Source: UBA3700 sp963592135
GTDB taxonomy: Bacteria; Bacillota; Clostridia; Christensenellales; UBA3700
Direction: 5' to 3'
Assembly: GCA_963592135.1 (NCBI GenBank)
Contig: CAVAVP010000035.1
Location: forward strand, 1-64,000
Length of the DNA: 64,000 bases
A model generated the notes under the pieces. It was not told the DNA's origin. It saw only the letters and a list, made by a program, of their open reading frames with translations, and did not search any database. This document shows, in pieces, positions 53,127 to 61,006 of the stretch; position 1 is the stretch's first letter, and each line of letters begins with the position of its first letter. The translations under genes and the position numbers were made by a program.

Positions 53127-53234
53127 TTCTTTGTTTTTTATATTCAAAACCTATTAACAATGAATTTGCTATTTGTTATAGTAGTTTTGTTAAATCGTGA
53201 TTTGACTAATTTTGATTATACGCGAGTAATTGAT

Positions 53235-53408
53235 ATGTTTATCGGTGAGAATGAATTAAAGTTTTTGAGTGATGCATATGCATCGAATAAGGCGAAGTTT
53301 ATTGTCTTGTATAGTAGAGGTCGAGTCGGCATAAGCGAACTCATAAACGAGTTTTGCAAAGATAAAACTTGCTTTTTACTTGACCTTTATATGAGTTTTA
53401 TTGTGTAA
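53235..53408 (+). pseudogene. N-terminal relic of an ATPase_2-type ATPase
   Basis: From an ATG at 53235 the frame reads MFIGENELKFLSDAYASNKA, then FIVLYSRGRVGISELINEF. This is the usual start of these ATPases, in which LYGRRRVGKTELI forms the P-loop. The Walker lysine is replaced by Ile, and the frame stops after about 57 residues with nothing of the rest of the protein following. A longer frame from 53103 exists, but its first 44 residues have no resemblance to the family. The gene is dead. Confidence 0.75.
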
Positions 53409-53639
53409 AAACCACCTATTATGCGGGTGGATTATTGCTATTTAGTGAATCTAATTTGTATAATCAACTTTTAATTTTTCATTGCTTAATTTTACGCTTA
53501 AATACAATTTGTTTATTCATTTGTGTCTTTGAAAGGGTTTTTAATTTTATTTGATTTGTAAAGAAGAATATGTATATTTATTTGACAATTTTTCATACCG
53601 GTGTTATTTTTAATAGGCACGTTGTAAGGAGATAGAAAA
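53409..53639. other. Intergenic region with promoter of the next hypothetical gene
   Basis: A small CCACC/GGTGG hairpin occurs near 53413-53430. A diverged copy of the 40.6-kb repeat lies at 53486-53518. TTGACA (53582-53587), a 17-bp spacer and TATTTT (53605-53610) form the promoter; AAGGAG lies at 53626-53631. Confidence 0.55.
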
Positions 53640-54008
53640 ATGGCTTACGAAAAGAGAAGTAGTTTCCAAGAGAGAATAGACAAACTCGATGAAAATACAA
53701 GAATATATTATGATGAAATTTGTGAAAAATTTTCAATGTATAAAAAAGTAAAAGCAAGAGTATCTTTAAGATGTTGTTCTTTTAGAATTCAAGGAAAACT
53801 TATTGCAAAAATTTCTTTAGGTGGTAAGACATTAAAGTTATATTTAGCAGTGGATCCAGATTCACAAGAATTAAAGGATGGTAAAAATCATCCAAGAGAT
53901 TTATCTTCAACAAAGGCATATGAGGAAGTTCCAACAATGTTTCCTATAAAATCAGAACTTGCCGTTAGAAAGGCATGTCAAGTTATTGATATGATGATGC
54001 GAAAATAA
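53640..54008 (+). CDS. Conserved hypothetical protein, Clostridia-type single domain
   Basis: A 122-residue soluble protein. The pattern SFQERIDKLDENTRIYYDEI, VKARVSLRCCSFRIQGKLIA, then KTLKLYLAVDP and FPIKSELAVRKACQVID recalls an uncharacterised domain I have seen repeated in larger proteins of Clostridia. No catalytic motif is evident. Here it occurs as one copy with its own promoter and AAGGAG ribosome site, followed by a terminator. The function is unknown. Confidence 0.8.
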   Translation: MAYEKRSSFQERIDKLDENTRIYYDEICEKFSMYKKVKARVSLRCCSFRIQGKLIAKISLGGKTLKLYLAVDPDSQELKDGKNHPRDLSSTKAYEEVPTMFPIKSELAVRKACQVIDMMMRK

Positions 54009-54009
54009 C

Positions 54010-54065
54010 TTCAGCTTTATTAAAAAAAAGAATAAGGCTGAAGGTTATTTCCTTTAGCCTTTTTT
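54010..54065 (+). terminator. Terminator with a competing upstream hairpin
   Basis: AAGGCTGAAGG (54035-54045) pairs with CCTTTAGCCTT (54052-54062), followed by T residues, a rho-independent terminator. CTTCAGCTTTATT (54010-54022) can instead pair with AATAAGGCTGAAG (54032-54044), which would block it. Confidence 0.75.
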
Positions 54066-54083
54066 ATATAGATTGCGCGTGCG

Positions 54084-54112
54084 TTGATTTATATATATGA
54101 AAAATGTATAAT
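54084..54112 (+). promoter_or_regulatory. Promoter of the metG operon
   Basis: TTGATT (54084-54089), a 17-bp spacer and TATAAT (54107-54112), giving a leader of about 23 nt with no T-box. Confidence 0.75.
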
Positions 54113-54141
54113 ATTTGAGAATAAAAAAAGGAATAAAAATT

Positions 54142-56103
54142 ATGGAAAAGAAAGAAAAATTTTATATTACAACACCTATTTATTATCCATCAGGAAAGTG
54201 GCATATTGGTACTTGCTATACAACAATTATTTGTGATGCAATTGCAAGATATAAAAGAATGCAAGGCTATGATGTATTTTATTTAACAGGTACAGATGAG
54301 CACGGACAAAAGATATTAAAGGTTTCGCAAGAAGCAGGCGTCCCTGTTAAACAATATATAGATGGTATAGTAGATGAATTGAAAAAATTATGGGATTTAC
54401 TAGATATTTCTTATGATAAATTTATTAGAACAACTGATGAATACCATGAAAAAGCAGTAGCCAAAATTTTCCAAAAATTATATGACCAAGGAGATATTTA
54501 TAAATCATCATACGAAGGATGGTATTGTACTCCTTGTGAATCTTTTTGGACTAAAACACAATTAGTTGATGGAAAGTGTCCGGATTGTGGAAGAGAAGTT
54601 CAACTAACAAAAGAAGAAAGTTATTTCTTTAAGATGGGAAAATACCAAGATAGAATTATAAAATTAATAGAAGAAAATCCAGAATTTTTACAACCCGCAG
54701 CTCGTCAAAATGAAATGATAAACAATTTCTTAAAACCAGGATTACAAGATTTATGTGTTTCAAGAACATCGTTTGATTGGGGTGTTAAAGTTCCTTTTGA
54801 TAAAAAGCATGTAGTTTATGTGTGGTTAGATGCTTTAACAAACTATATAACAGCCTTAGGGTATGGCTCAGATAATGACGAACTATTCAAAAAATATTGG
54901 CCAGCAGATATTCACATGGTAGGTAAGGAAATTGTAAGATTCCACTCAATAATTTGGCCAGCAATATTAATGGCACTTGATTTACCAATGCCAAAGAAAG
55001 TTTATGGACATGGTTGGCTTTTATTTGGAAATGATAAAATGTCTAAATCTAAAGGCAATGTAGTTGATCCATTTATTTTATCTAATAATTATGGAGTAGA
55101 CGCACTTCGTTATTTTATGTTAAGAGAAGTATCATTTGGACAAGACGGTTCTTACACAAATGAATCATTTTTAAAGAGAATTAATAGTGATCTTTGTAAT
55201 GATTTATCTAACCTTGTTTCAAGAGTTATTGCTATGGTTGAACAATACTTTAATGGAGTAATTCCTGCGCCAAAAACAGAAGAGGTTTTAGATAATGAAT
55301 TAATTGAAACATTAAATTCAATGTATAGTGCTGTTACTGACTGCATGGATAAATTATATATTCCAGAAGCATTAGAGATTATTTGGAACTCAATTAGAAG
55401 ATTAAATAAATATATTGATGAAACTGCTCCATGGGTACTTAATAAGGAAGGAAATAAAGATAGATTATCCACAGTTATGTATAACCTTTGTGAAGGTATT
55501 CGTATGGTAGCTACAATATTGCAACCATTCTTAACAAAATCTCCAGCTAAGATCTTTGAAAAGTTAGGAGTTAATGACGAGTACTTAAAGAGTTTTGATT
55601 CAATAAAGTTTGGCGCAATGAAAGCTGGAAATACGGTATCAAGAGGCGAAAATTTGTTTACAAGATTAGATATAAGCAAAGAACTTGCCGCTATGGATAA
55701 GATTATAGAAGAACAAATAAAAGTGGCTGCTGAAAAGAAAAAAGAAGCAACACAAGATAATGTAGTAAAAGTTCCAGAGATAGGTATTGAAGAGTTTGAA
55801 AAGATTCAATTAAAAGTAGGTAAAGTTATTGAATGCCAAAAAGTTGAAAAGGCAGATAAATTACTTTGCTCTAAGATAGATTGTGGTGAAGGAAAATTAA
55901 GAACTATAGTATCTGGTATTGCAAAATCTTATACACCTGAAGAAATGGTAGGAAAGAGCGTTATTGTTGTTGCTAACTTAAAACCTGCAAAACTTCGTGG
56001 AATTGTATCTGAAGGTATGATTTTATGTGCATCAAATAAAGATGGTAAATTAGCAGTAGTATCTCCAGAAAGCGATATGGCACCAGGAGATGAGGTTAGA
56101 TAA
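54142..56103 (+). CDS. metG: Methionyl-tRNA synthetase
   Basis: A 653-residue class I synthetase. PIYYPSGKWHIGTCYTT holds the HIGH-type motif and NDKMSKSKGN the KMSKS loop. A zinc knuckle CTPCESFWTKTQLV...CPDCG lies near 126-150. A C-terminal tRNA-binding (EMAP-like) domain of about 100 residues starts KVGKVIECQKVEKADKL. The start at 54142 follows AAGGAA and gives the usual family N-terminus, rather than an upstream non-ATG extension. Its stop overlaps the tatD start by one base, heading a translation/RNA-maintenance operon through ksgA. Confidence 0.96.
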   Translation: MEKKEKFYITTPIYYPSGKWHIGTCYTTIICDAIARYKRMQGYDVFYLTGTDEHGQKILKVSQEAGVPVKQYIDGIVDELKKLWDLLDISYDKFIRTTDEYHEKAVAKIFQKLYDQGDIYKSSYEGWYCTPCESFWTKTQLVDGKCPDCGREVQLTKEESYFFKMGKYQDRIIKLIEENPEFLQPAARQNEMINNFLKPGLQDLCVSRTSFDWGVKVPFDKKHVVYVWLDALTNYITALGYGSDNDELFKKYWPADIHMVGKEIVRFHSIIWPAILMALDLPMPKKVYGHGWLLFGNDKMSKSKGNVVDPFILSNNYGVDALRYFMLREVSFGQDGSYTNESFLKRINSDLCNDLSNLVSRVIAMVEQYFNGVIPAPKTEEVLDNELIETLNSMYSAVTDCMDKLYIPEALEIIWNSIRRLNKYIDETAPWVLNKEGNKDRLSTVMYNLCEGIRMVATILQPFLTKSPAKIFEKLGVNDEYLKSFDSIKFGAMKAGNTVSRGENLFTRLDISKELAAMDKIIEEQIKVAAEKKKEATQDNVVKVPEIGIEEFEKIQLKVGKVIECQKVEKADKLLCSKIDCGEGKLRTIVSGIAKSYTPEEMVGKSVIVVANLKPAKLRGIVSEGMILCASNKDGKLAVVSPESDMAPGDEVR

Positions 56104-56873
56104 TGCTTATAGATTCGCATGCGCATTTGAACGATGAAAGATTAATTTCAAGAGCAAGGGAGATTGTAGACAATTTTAAAAGCGATAATATAGAATGTTG
56201 CATAATCGTTGGAGCAAGTTTAGAATCTTCAATTCTTGCCTTAAAACAAGCGCATGAATATAACCAATATGCACTGATAGGAACCCATCCTGAAGATATA
56301 AGAGAAATAAACGATGAGACTATAGAAAAGTATAGACAAATGGCTCAAGATGAAAAAGTGGTAGGAATTGGAGAGATAGGTCTTGATTACCACTATGAAG
56401 ATGGTGAGCCTAGAGAAAAGCAAATTGAGGCTTTTACAAGACAAATAGTGCTTGCCGATGAGTTAAAATTGCCTATATCACTTCACATAAGAGATGCTTA
56501 TGGAGATGCTTTGGATATATTGAATAAATATAAAAAATATCTAAATAGTGGAGTATTATTACATTGCTATTCAGGATCTTTTGAAATGGTAAGGGAATTT
56601 TCGAAGTTTGATTGTTATTTTGCACTAGGCGGCTCGATAACATTTAAAAATGCGAAAAAAGAAGATGTAATAAAAGCTATAAATAAGGATAGATTACTTT
56701 TGGAAACGGATTGCCCATATATGGCCCCAACTCCATATAGAGGACAAACAAATGAGCCAAAGTATATAAAACTAGTTGCTGAAAAAATAGCACAAGTTTT
56801 AGATGAAAATATAGAGGATATAATTGATAGAACAAATAGAAATACTAAAAGATTATTTAAGAGGATGAAATAA
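56103..56873 (+). CDS. TatD family metal-dependent DNase
   Basis: A 256-residue TIM-barrel hydrolase of the TatD group (3'-5' DNase/RNase activity in characterised members). Metal ligands are visible in DSHAHLND (H6, H8), GEIGLDYHYE, LHIRDAYGDAL and HCYSGS, with ETDCPYMAP near 201. PYRGQTNEP is typical. It overlaps metG upstream and the radical SAM gene downstream by one base each. The metG-tatD-ksgA neighbourhood is common in Firmicutes. Confidence 0.94.
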   Translation: MLIDSHAHLNDERLISRAREIVDNFKSDNIECCIIVGASLESSILALKQAHEYNQYALIGTHPEDIREINDETIEKYRQMAQDEKVVGIGEIGLDYHYEDGEPREKQIEAFTRQIVLADELKLPISLHIRDAYGDALDILNKYKKYLNSGVLLHCYSGSFEMVREFSKFDCYFALGGSITFKNAKKEDVIKAINKDRLLLETDCPYMAPTPYRGQTNEPKYIKLVAEKIAQVLDENIEDIIDRTNRNTKRLFKRMK

Positions 56874-57472
56874 TGCAAAAAATAGTTTATCAAGTTGAAA
56901 ATAGTTTATATATTAATGCAACAAATAAATGTACATGTAACTGTACATTTTGTGTTCGCTCTTTTGATAATTTTATTTATGGCGATTTATGGTTAGATAG
57001 AGAGCCAACTTTTGATGAAGTATTAAATGAATTAAAAAAATATAATTTAAAAGATTATAAGGAAGTTGTTTTCTGTGGATACGGTGAGCCTACATATAGA
57101 CTTGATGTAATAGAAACAGTATCTGATTATGTACACAGCATGGGTGGTAAAACTAGAATTAATACAAATGGACATGGAAATAAAATAAACGGGAAAGATA
57201 TAACTCCTATTATTGTAAAGTGTATAGATACAATAGGCGTTTCTTTAAATGATGTAAATGCTGAAGAATATAAGGAAATTTGTAGACCTGTATATGGAAT
57301 TGATGGTTTTAATATAATGTTAGATTTTGCAAAAAAATGTGTTGAAAACGGCGGCAATGTAGTTTTTTCCGTTGTAGATATAATTGGAAATGAAAAAATG
57401 GAAAAAGCAAAAGAAATAGCAAAATCAATTGGGGCAAAACTTAGAATCAGAGAAATGATAGAAGATAAATAA
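56873..57472 (+). CDS. TatD-linked radical SAM protein
   Basis: A 199-residue short radical SAM enzyme. The cluster motif C20-x3-C24-x2-C27 lies in NKCTCNCTFCVR. GYGEPTYRLD (about 64-73) is the SAM-binding glycine-rich segment. INTNGHGNKINGKDITP and VSLNDVNAEEYKEICRP are characteristic of the family found next to tatD. The substrate is unknown; context suggests nucleic-acid or translation related chemistry. It is overlapped by one base on both sides by tatD and ksgA. Confidence 0.9.
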   Translation: MQKIVYQVENSLYINATNKCTCNCTFCVRSFDNFIYGDLWLDREPTFDEVLNELKKYNLKDYKEVVFCGYGEPTYRLDVIETVSDYVHSMGGKTRINTNGHGNKINGKDITPIIVKCIDTIGVSLNDVNAEEYKEICRPVYGIDGFNIMLDFAKKCVENGGNVVFSVVDIIGNEKMEKAKEIAKSIGAKLRIREMIEDK

Positions 57473-58308
57473 TGAGAAGTGTTAGCGAAGTTTTAAAAGA
57501 TAATAATTTTAGGTTTAATAAACAATTTGGTCAAAATTTTATAACTGATACAAATCTTTTAGCTTCAATGGTTCAAGATGCAAATATAACAAATGAGGAT
57601 ATTGTTGTAGAAATAGGTCCAGGTGCAGGAACTCTAACAAGAGAAATAGCAAAGGTAGCAAAAAAGGTTTACGCATTTGAGATAGACAAAAACTTGATTC
57701 CAGTGCTAAATGAAACATTGCAAGATGTTTTGGATAAAGTTGAAGTAATTTTTAAGGACATTCAAAAAGTTAGTGAAAGTGAGTTAAGGCAATTATTAAA
57801 TGGGCAAAGTTATAAAGTAGTTGCCAATCTTCCTTATTATATAACCACGCCAATTATTATGAAATTTTTAGAAAGTGACTATAAGCCACAATCTATTACT
57901 ATTATGGTTCAAAAGGAAGTTGCAGATAGACTAACATCAAAAGCAAATGATCCAGATTTTGGAGCAATCACACTTGCAATAAATTTAGAGGGGGAGGCAG
58001 TAGAGACTCGTTTTGTATCAAGAAAGATGTTTATGCCACCACCTAATGTGGATAGTGCAGTTGTAAGAATAGATATTCTAGATAAATATAAAGACATTGA
58101 TAAGAAAAAGGTAAAGAAAGTTATAAAAGCAGCTTTTTGTATGAGAAGAAAAACATTAGTAAATAACCTTTCAAATAGTTTTAAAATATCTAAAGATGAA
58201 ATTATAAAAGTTTTAGAACAAATGAGTTTGGATTCAAAAATTAGAGGAGAAGCCCTAGATATAGATCAATATATCAAACTTTCAACCTTGCTAAATATTG
58301 GTATATAA
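57472..58308 (+). CDS. ksgA: 16S rRNA dimethyladenosine transferase
   Basis: A 278-residue SAM-dependent enzyme that dimethylates two adjacent adenosines near the 3' end of 16S rRNA during small-subunit assembly. FNKQFGQNFITD is the N-terminal loop, VEIGPGAGTLTREIA (about 44-58) binds SAM, and NLPYYITTPI (motif IV) is catalytic. The C-terminal helical part follows (AAFCMRRKTLVNNLS). It is the last gene of the metG operon. A promoter for the next gene starts at its end. Confidence 0.96.
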   Translation: MRSVSEVLKDNNFRFNKQFGQNFITDTNLLASMVQDANITNEDIVVEIGPGAGTLTREIAKVAKKVYAFEIDKNLIPVLNETLQDVLDKVEVIFKDIQKVSESELRQLLNGQSYKVVANLPYYITTPIIMKFLESDYKPQSITIMVQKEVADRLTSKANDPDFGAITLAINLEGEAVETRFVSRKMFMPPPNVDSAVVRIDILDKYKDIDKKKVKKVIKAAFCMRRKTLVNNLSNSFKISKDEIIKVLEQMSLDSKIRGEALDIDQYIKLSTLLNIGI

Positions 58309-58327
58309 AATTTGTTTATGTTATAAT
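58298..58327 (+). promoter_or_regulatory. Promoter of the exonuclease-nucleosidase pair
   Basis: TTGGTA (58298-58303), an 18-bp spacer and TATAAT (58322-58327), partly inside the end of ksgA. Confidence 0.6.
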
Positions 58328-58353
58328 CGTTAAGGTTAAAAGGAAATAGTAAA

Positions 58354-59310
58354 TTGAGATATTTATTTTTTGATATAGAGTGTGCTAATTGTTTTAATGG
58401 GAAAGGTAAAATTTGTAGCTTTGGTTATTGTATAGTAGATAAGAATTTTAAAATACTTGCGCAAAAAGATATATTAATGAACCCAAGAAGTAAATTTCAT
58501 TTAGGGCCAACAAATAAAGATGAGGGTATAAAACTATCTTATCCACAAAGTGCATTTAGAGAAGCTCCTGATTTTAAATATTATTATGAGATAATAAAAG
58601 GATTATTAACATCAAAAGACCAAGTTGTTTTTGGCCATGCTGTTTATAATGACATTTCATTTATAAGGTCAGATTGTGAAAGATATAAAAAGGATAAATT
58701 TTATATAAAGGCCTATGATACACAAGCTTTATATAAACAAATATCCCAAGAAGGGTCAGATGTAGGTCTTGATAAACTTTGTGATAAATATGAAATAGAA
58801 AAAGAACACCTACACAGAAGTGATTATGATGCCTATCTTACAATGAAAGTTTTACAAGCTCTATGTAAAGAACAAAACATGACAATAGATGAAATGATTA
58901 TAAATCATATAAATGCTTATGTTGAGATGAAAGATGGGGTAATTATTAAAGAGTTTTGCCCACCAACTAACACCAAATTAATAACTGAATATGCTAAAAA
59001 GGTTTTAGTAGAAAAAAAATATAAAATGCTAGACTTGTGTACAAAAACATTTGGCTTTGATGATGATTTGGAAAATTCAGATATAAAGCTTTGTAAAAGA
59101 TTAGTTTATGTTATAAAAAAGCGTGGTGGACAATTTACAAGTAAACCTAGAAGGATGAATTATTATGTTCAAGTAAATGAAGAGTCTATTAAATCCCAAA
59201 AAATAAAGAAAGGTATAGAAGAGGGACAAAAAGTAGAAATATTAACAATAGATAAGCTAAAAGAACTAATAAAATTTGATGAAATAACAATTAAAGAGGA
59301 AAAATTATGA
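58354..59310 (+). CDS. DnaQ-like 3'-5' exonuclease (DEDDh)
   Basis: A 318-residue protein whose first 175 residues form a DEDDh exonuclease. FDIECAN holds the first Asp and Glu, GHAVYNDISFI the second Asp, and LHRSDYDAYLT the His and final Asp. The C-terminal 140 residues are Lys-rich and may hold a BRCT-like or nucleic-acid-binding domain (KLCKRLVYVIKKRGGQFTSK). TTG is used as start, with AAGGAA eight bases upstream and no ATG alternative nearby. It overlaps the nucleosidase gene by four bases. It could act in DNA proofreading, repair or RNA trimming. Confidence 0.82.
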   Translation: MRYLFFDIECANCFNGKGKICSFGYCIVDKNFKILAQKDILMNPRSKFHLGPTNKDEGIKLSYPQSAFREAPDFKYYYEIIKGLLTSKDQVVFGHAVYNDISFIRSDCERYKKDKFYIKAYDTQALYKQISQEGSDVGLDKLCDKYEIEKEHLHRSDYDAYLTMKVLQALCKEQNMTIDEMIINHINAYVEMKDGVIIKEFCPPTNTKLITEYAKKVLVEKKYKMLDLCTKTFGFDDDLENSDIKLCKRLVYVIKKRGGQFTSKPRRMNYYVQVNEESIKSQKIKKGIEEGQKVEILTIDKLKELIKFDEITIKEEKL

Positions 59311-59984
59311 TAGGCATTATTGGGGCAATGAAAGTTGAAATAGAAGCTATAGAAGATTTAATGACAAATAAAGAAGAAATAAAAATTGGTACATTAAATT
59401 TTATAAAGGGTTTAATTAACAACAAAGAAGTAGTTGTAGCCGTTTGTGGTATAGGTAAAGTTTTTGCAGGAATTTGTGCTCAAACAATGTGTTTAAATTT
59501 TGAATTAGAGTATCTACTTAATGTTGGGGTGGCAGGAAGTCTTTCTAAAGATTTAGGTATTGCCAATATTGCGATATCTAAAGATCTTGTACAACATGAT
59601 ATGGATACATCTCCTCTTGGAGATCCTAAGGGATTAATATCCGGAATAAATATAATTAAAATACCAGCAAGTGAAGAATTAATAGAAAAAATAGAAAAGG
59701 CAAGCAAAGATTCTAATTTAAAATATGAAGTAGGCACAATAGCTTCTGGAGATCAATTTATAATTGATGGTGAAAAGAAAAAGGAAATTGTAAAAAACTT
59801 TTCTCCTATTGCCTGTGAAATGGAAGGTGCAGCCATAGCCCAAGTTGCATACATTAATAAAATCCCATTCTGTGTTATACGTGCAATTTCAGACAACGCA
59901 GATGGTTCATCTCCAATAAGCTATATGGAATTTACAAAAATAGCAGTTCAAAACTCTAAAAAATTAATATCTAAATTAATTTAA
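59307..59984 (+). CDS. mtnN: 5'-methylthioadenosine/S-adenosylhomocysteine nucleosidase
   Basis: A 225-residue enzyme splitting MTA, SAH and 5'-deoxyadenosine to adenine and a thioribose or ribose product. It recycles by-products of SAM-dependent enzymes such as KsgA and radical SAM proteins. GIIGAMKVEIEA holds the catalytic Glu (E11, equivalent to E. coli E12). VGVAGSL, QHDMD and CEMEGAAIAQVA follow, with the catalytic Asp in RAISDNADG. The length is typical. The start overlaps the exonuclease stop (ATGA). Confidence 0.94.
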   Translation: MIGIIGAMKVEIEAIEDLMTNKEEIKIGTLNFIKGLINNKEVVVAVCGIGKVFAGICAQTMCLNFELEYLLNVGVAGSLSKDLGIANIAISKDLVQHDMDTSPLGDPKGLISGINIIKIPASEELIEKIEKASKDSNLKYEVGTIASGDQFIIDGEKKKEIVKNFSPIACEMEGAAIAQVAYINKIPFCVIRAISDNADGSSPISYMEFTKIAVQNSKKLISKLI

Positions 59985-60250
59985 ATATTTTCAAAGTCAA
60001 TTCAAAGTCAAGTAAATTTAAATTTTGATAGTGTGAGGGTATACTTTTAGATTACCCATTTAAATTGTTTAGCAAAAAGTAAAAATTTTAAACTTTTCGA
60101 AGTAGAGAGCGAAAATTTTTTAAATTTGCAGTTTTCGCCGTGTAAAACAAAAAGTTTACTGCTTGGATTTAAAAACAAACAAATCATACAAGAATGATAA
60201 AACATCTTGAATTTAAATCTACTGATAATTTTTTATATTTATGATAGACT
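59985..60250. other. Intergenic region between convergent mtnN and queT
   Basis: CAAAGTCAA is repeated twice in tandem at about 59991-60011. GCGAAAA (near 60110) and TTTTCGC (near 60134) form a hairpin with an AT loop. No gene is visible. Confidence 0.5.
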
Positions 60251-60811
60251 CTATTGTTTTTCTTGTGGGCCTACATTTTTTGGCTTTTCGTTGGATTTTT
60301 CAGTATCTATAAAAATCTTAGGATATTTTTTAATTAGCTTTACTAAAGAAAAATATAACAAAGTTCCAAATATATAAATAGATAGCCCCTCGGTTGCAAG
60401 TAAGAATAAAAGTTGCATATAGTAAACATATTCAAGACTTGAGTATATAAGCCAAATTAGTGGTAAAAATACAGCATTCAAGATGACTGGAGGAAGTCCA
60501 CCTAAAAATACTCTAAGCGCGTTATTTTTAATAAATTTTCCTATGATATACGTAATAAATGCAGCAATTAGTGTAATTAATGATCCTAAAAATATATCAA
60601 AAATAGTACAGCCTGTTACCCAATTTGCTATTATACAGCCAATAAATAGTCCAAAAATGGACTCTGGCATAAATAGTGGTAAAAGCGTTAGCGCTTCAGA
60701 TAATCTAAATTGTATAGCCCCTGATGCGATAGGAAAAGTTATAAATGTTAAAGCAACGTAAATTGCGGCAATGATGCCAGCCCTACAAATTTTTTTTGTT
60801 GTAAGATTCAT
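60251..60811 (-). CDS. queT: Queuosine precursor ECF transporter S component
   Basis: A 186-residue membrane protein of the QueT family, the substrate-binding subunit of an ECF importer for preQ1/preQ0 or another queuosine precursor. AGIIAAIYVALTFITFPIA (helix 1), IQFRLSEALTLLPLF and ESIFGLFIGCIIAN near 48-62, then GCTIFDIFLGSL, are hallmark QueT stretches. The C-terminal tail is hydrophilic. The ATG follows GAGG, which overlaps a possible pseudoknot in the leader. The EcfA/T module lies outside the window. Confidence 0.92.
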   Translation of the reverse strand: MNLTTKKICRAGIIAAIYVALTFITFPIASGAIQFRLSEALTLLPLFMPESIFGLFIGCIIANWVTGCTIFDIFLGSLITLIAAFITYIIGKFIKNNALRVFLGGLPPVILNAVFLPLIWLIYSSLEYVYYMQLLFLLATEGLSIYIFGTLLYFSLVKLIKKYPKIFIDTEKSNEKPKNVGPQEKQ

Positions 60812-60816
60812 AAATA

Positions 60817-60862
60817 CCTCGGTTTTTTTATTTATTTTGGATGTGTTTTCCGAAAACCATCC
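60817..60862 (-). promoter_or_regulatory. queT leader hairpin with possible pseudoknot over the ribosome site
   Basis: On the minus strand GGATG and CATCC close a hairpin (60862-60839) whose interior can also pair GTTTT with AAAAC. An A-rich linker of about 16 nt follows. TCGG in the loop (60853-60850) is perfectly complementary to CCGA (60822-60819), which overlaps the GAGG ribosome site. Hairpin, A-rich linker and loop-to-RBS pairing resemble the layout of preQ1-I riboswitches, but the consensus bases of that class are absent. Confidence 0.45.
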
Positions 60863-60953
60863 ACTATTAAATTAGCATAAATTTTGTGGTTACGCCAAAT
60901 AAAAAAAACAACAATTTTTAAAATTAGATAATTCTACTTAAAGTGGCTTTTGC

Positions 60954-60982
60954 TTTACAATATATAGACGCGCATATATAAT
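60954..60982 (+). promoter_or_regulatory. Promoter of the polysaccharide locus
   Basis: TTTACA (60954-60959), a 17-bp spacer and TATAAT (60977-60982), with a leader of about 18 nt and a GCGGTAAAG ribosome site. Confidence 0.75.
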
Positions 60983-61006
60983 ATAAGAAAATTTGCGGTA
61001 AAGAAA

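Noticed and set aside
53103..53408. Intact 101-residue gene
   Set aside because: Only the part from 53235 resembles an ATPase N-terminus, its P-loop lysine is lost and it stops early.
54084..54141. T-box leader for metG
   Set aside because: The leader is only about 23 nt and lacks the T-box sequence.
60817..60862. Canonical preQ1-I riboswitch
   Set aside because: The layout fits but the class-specific loop bases and tail are absent, so it is reported only as a possible unclassified leader.
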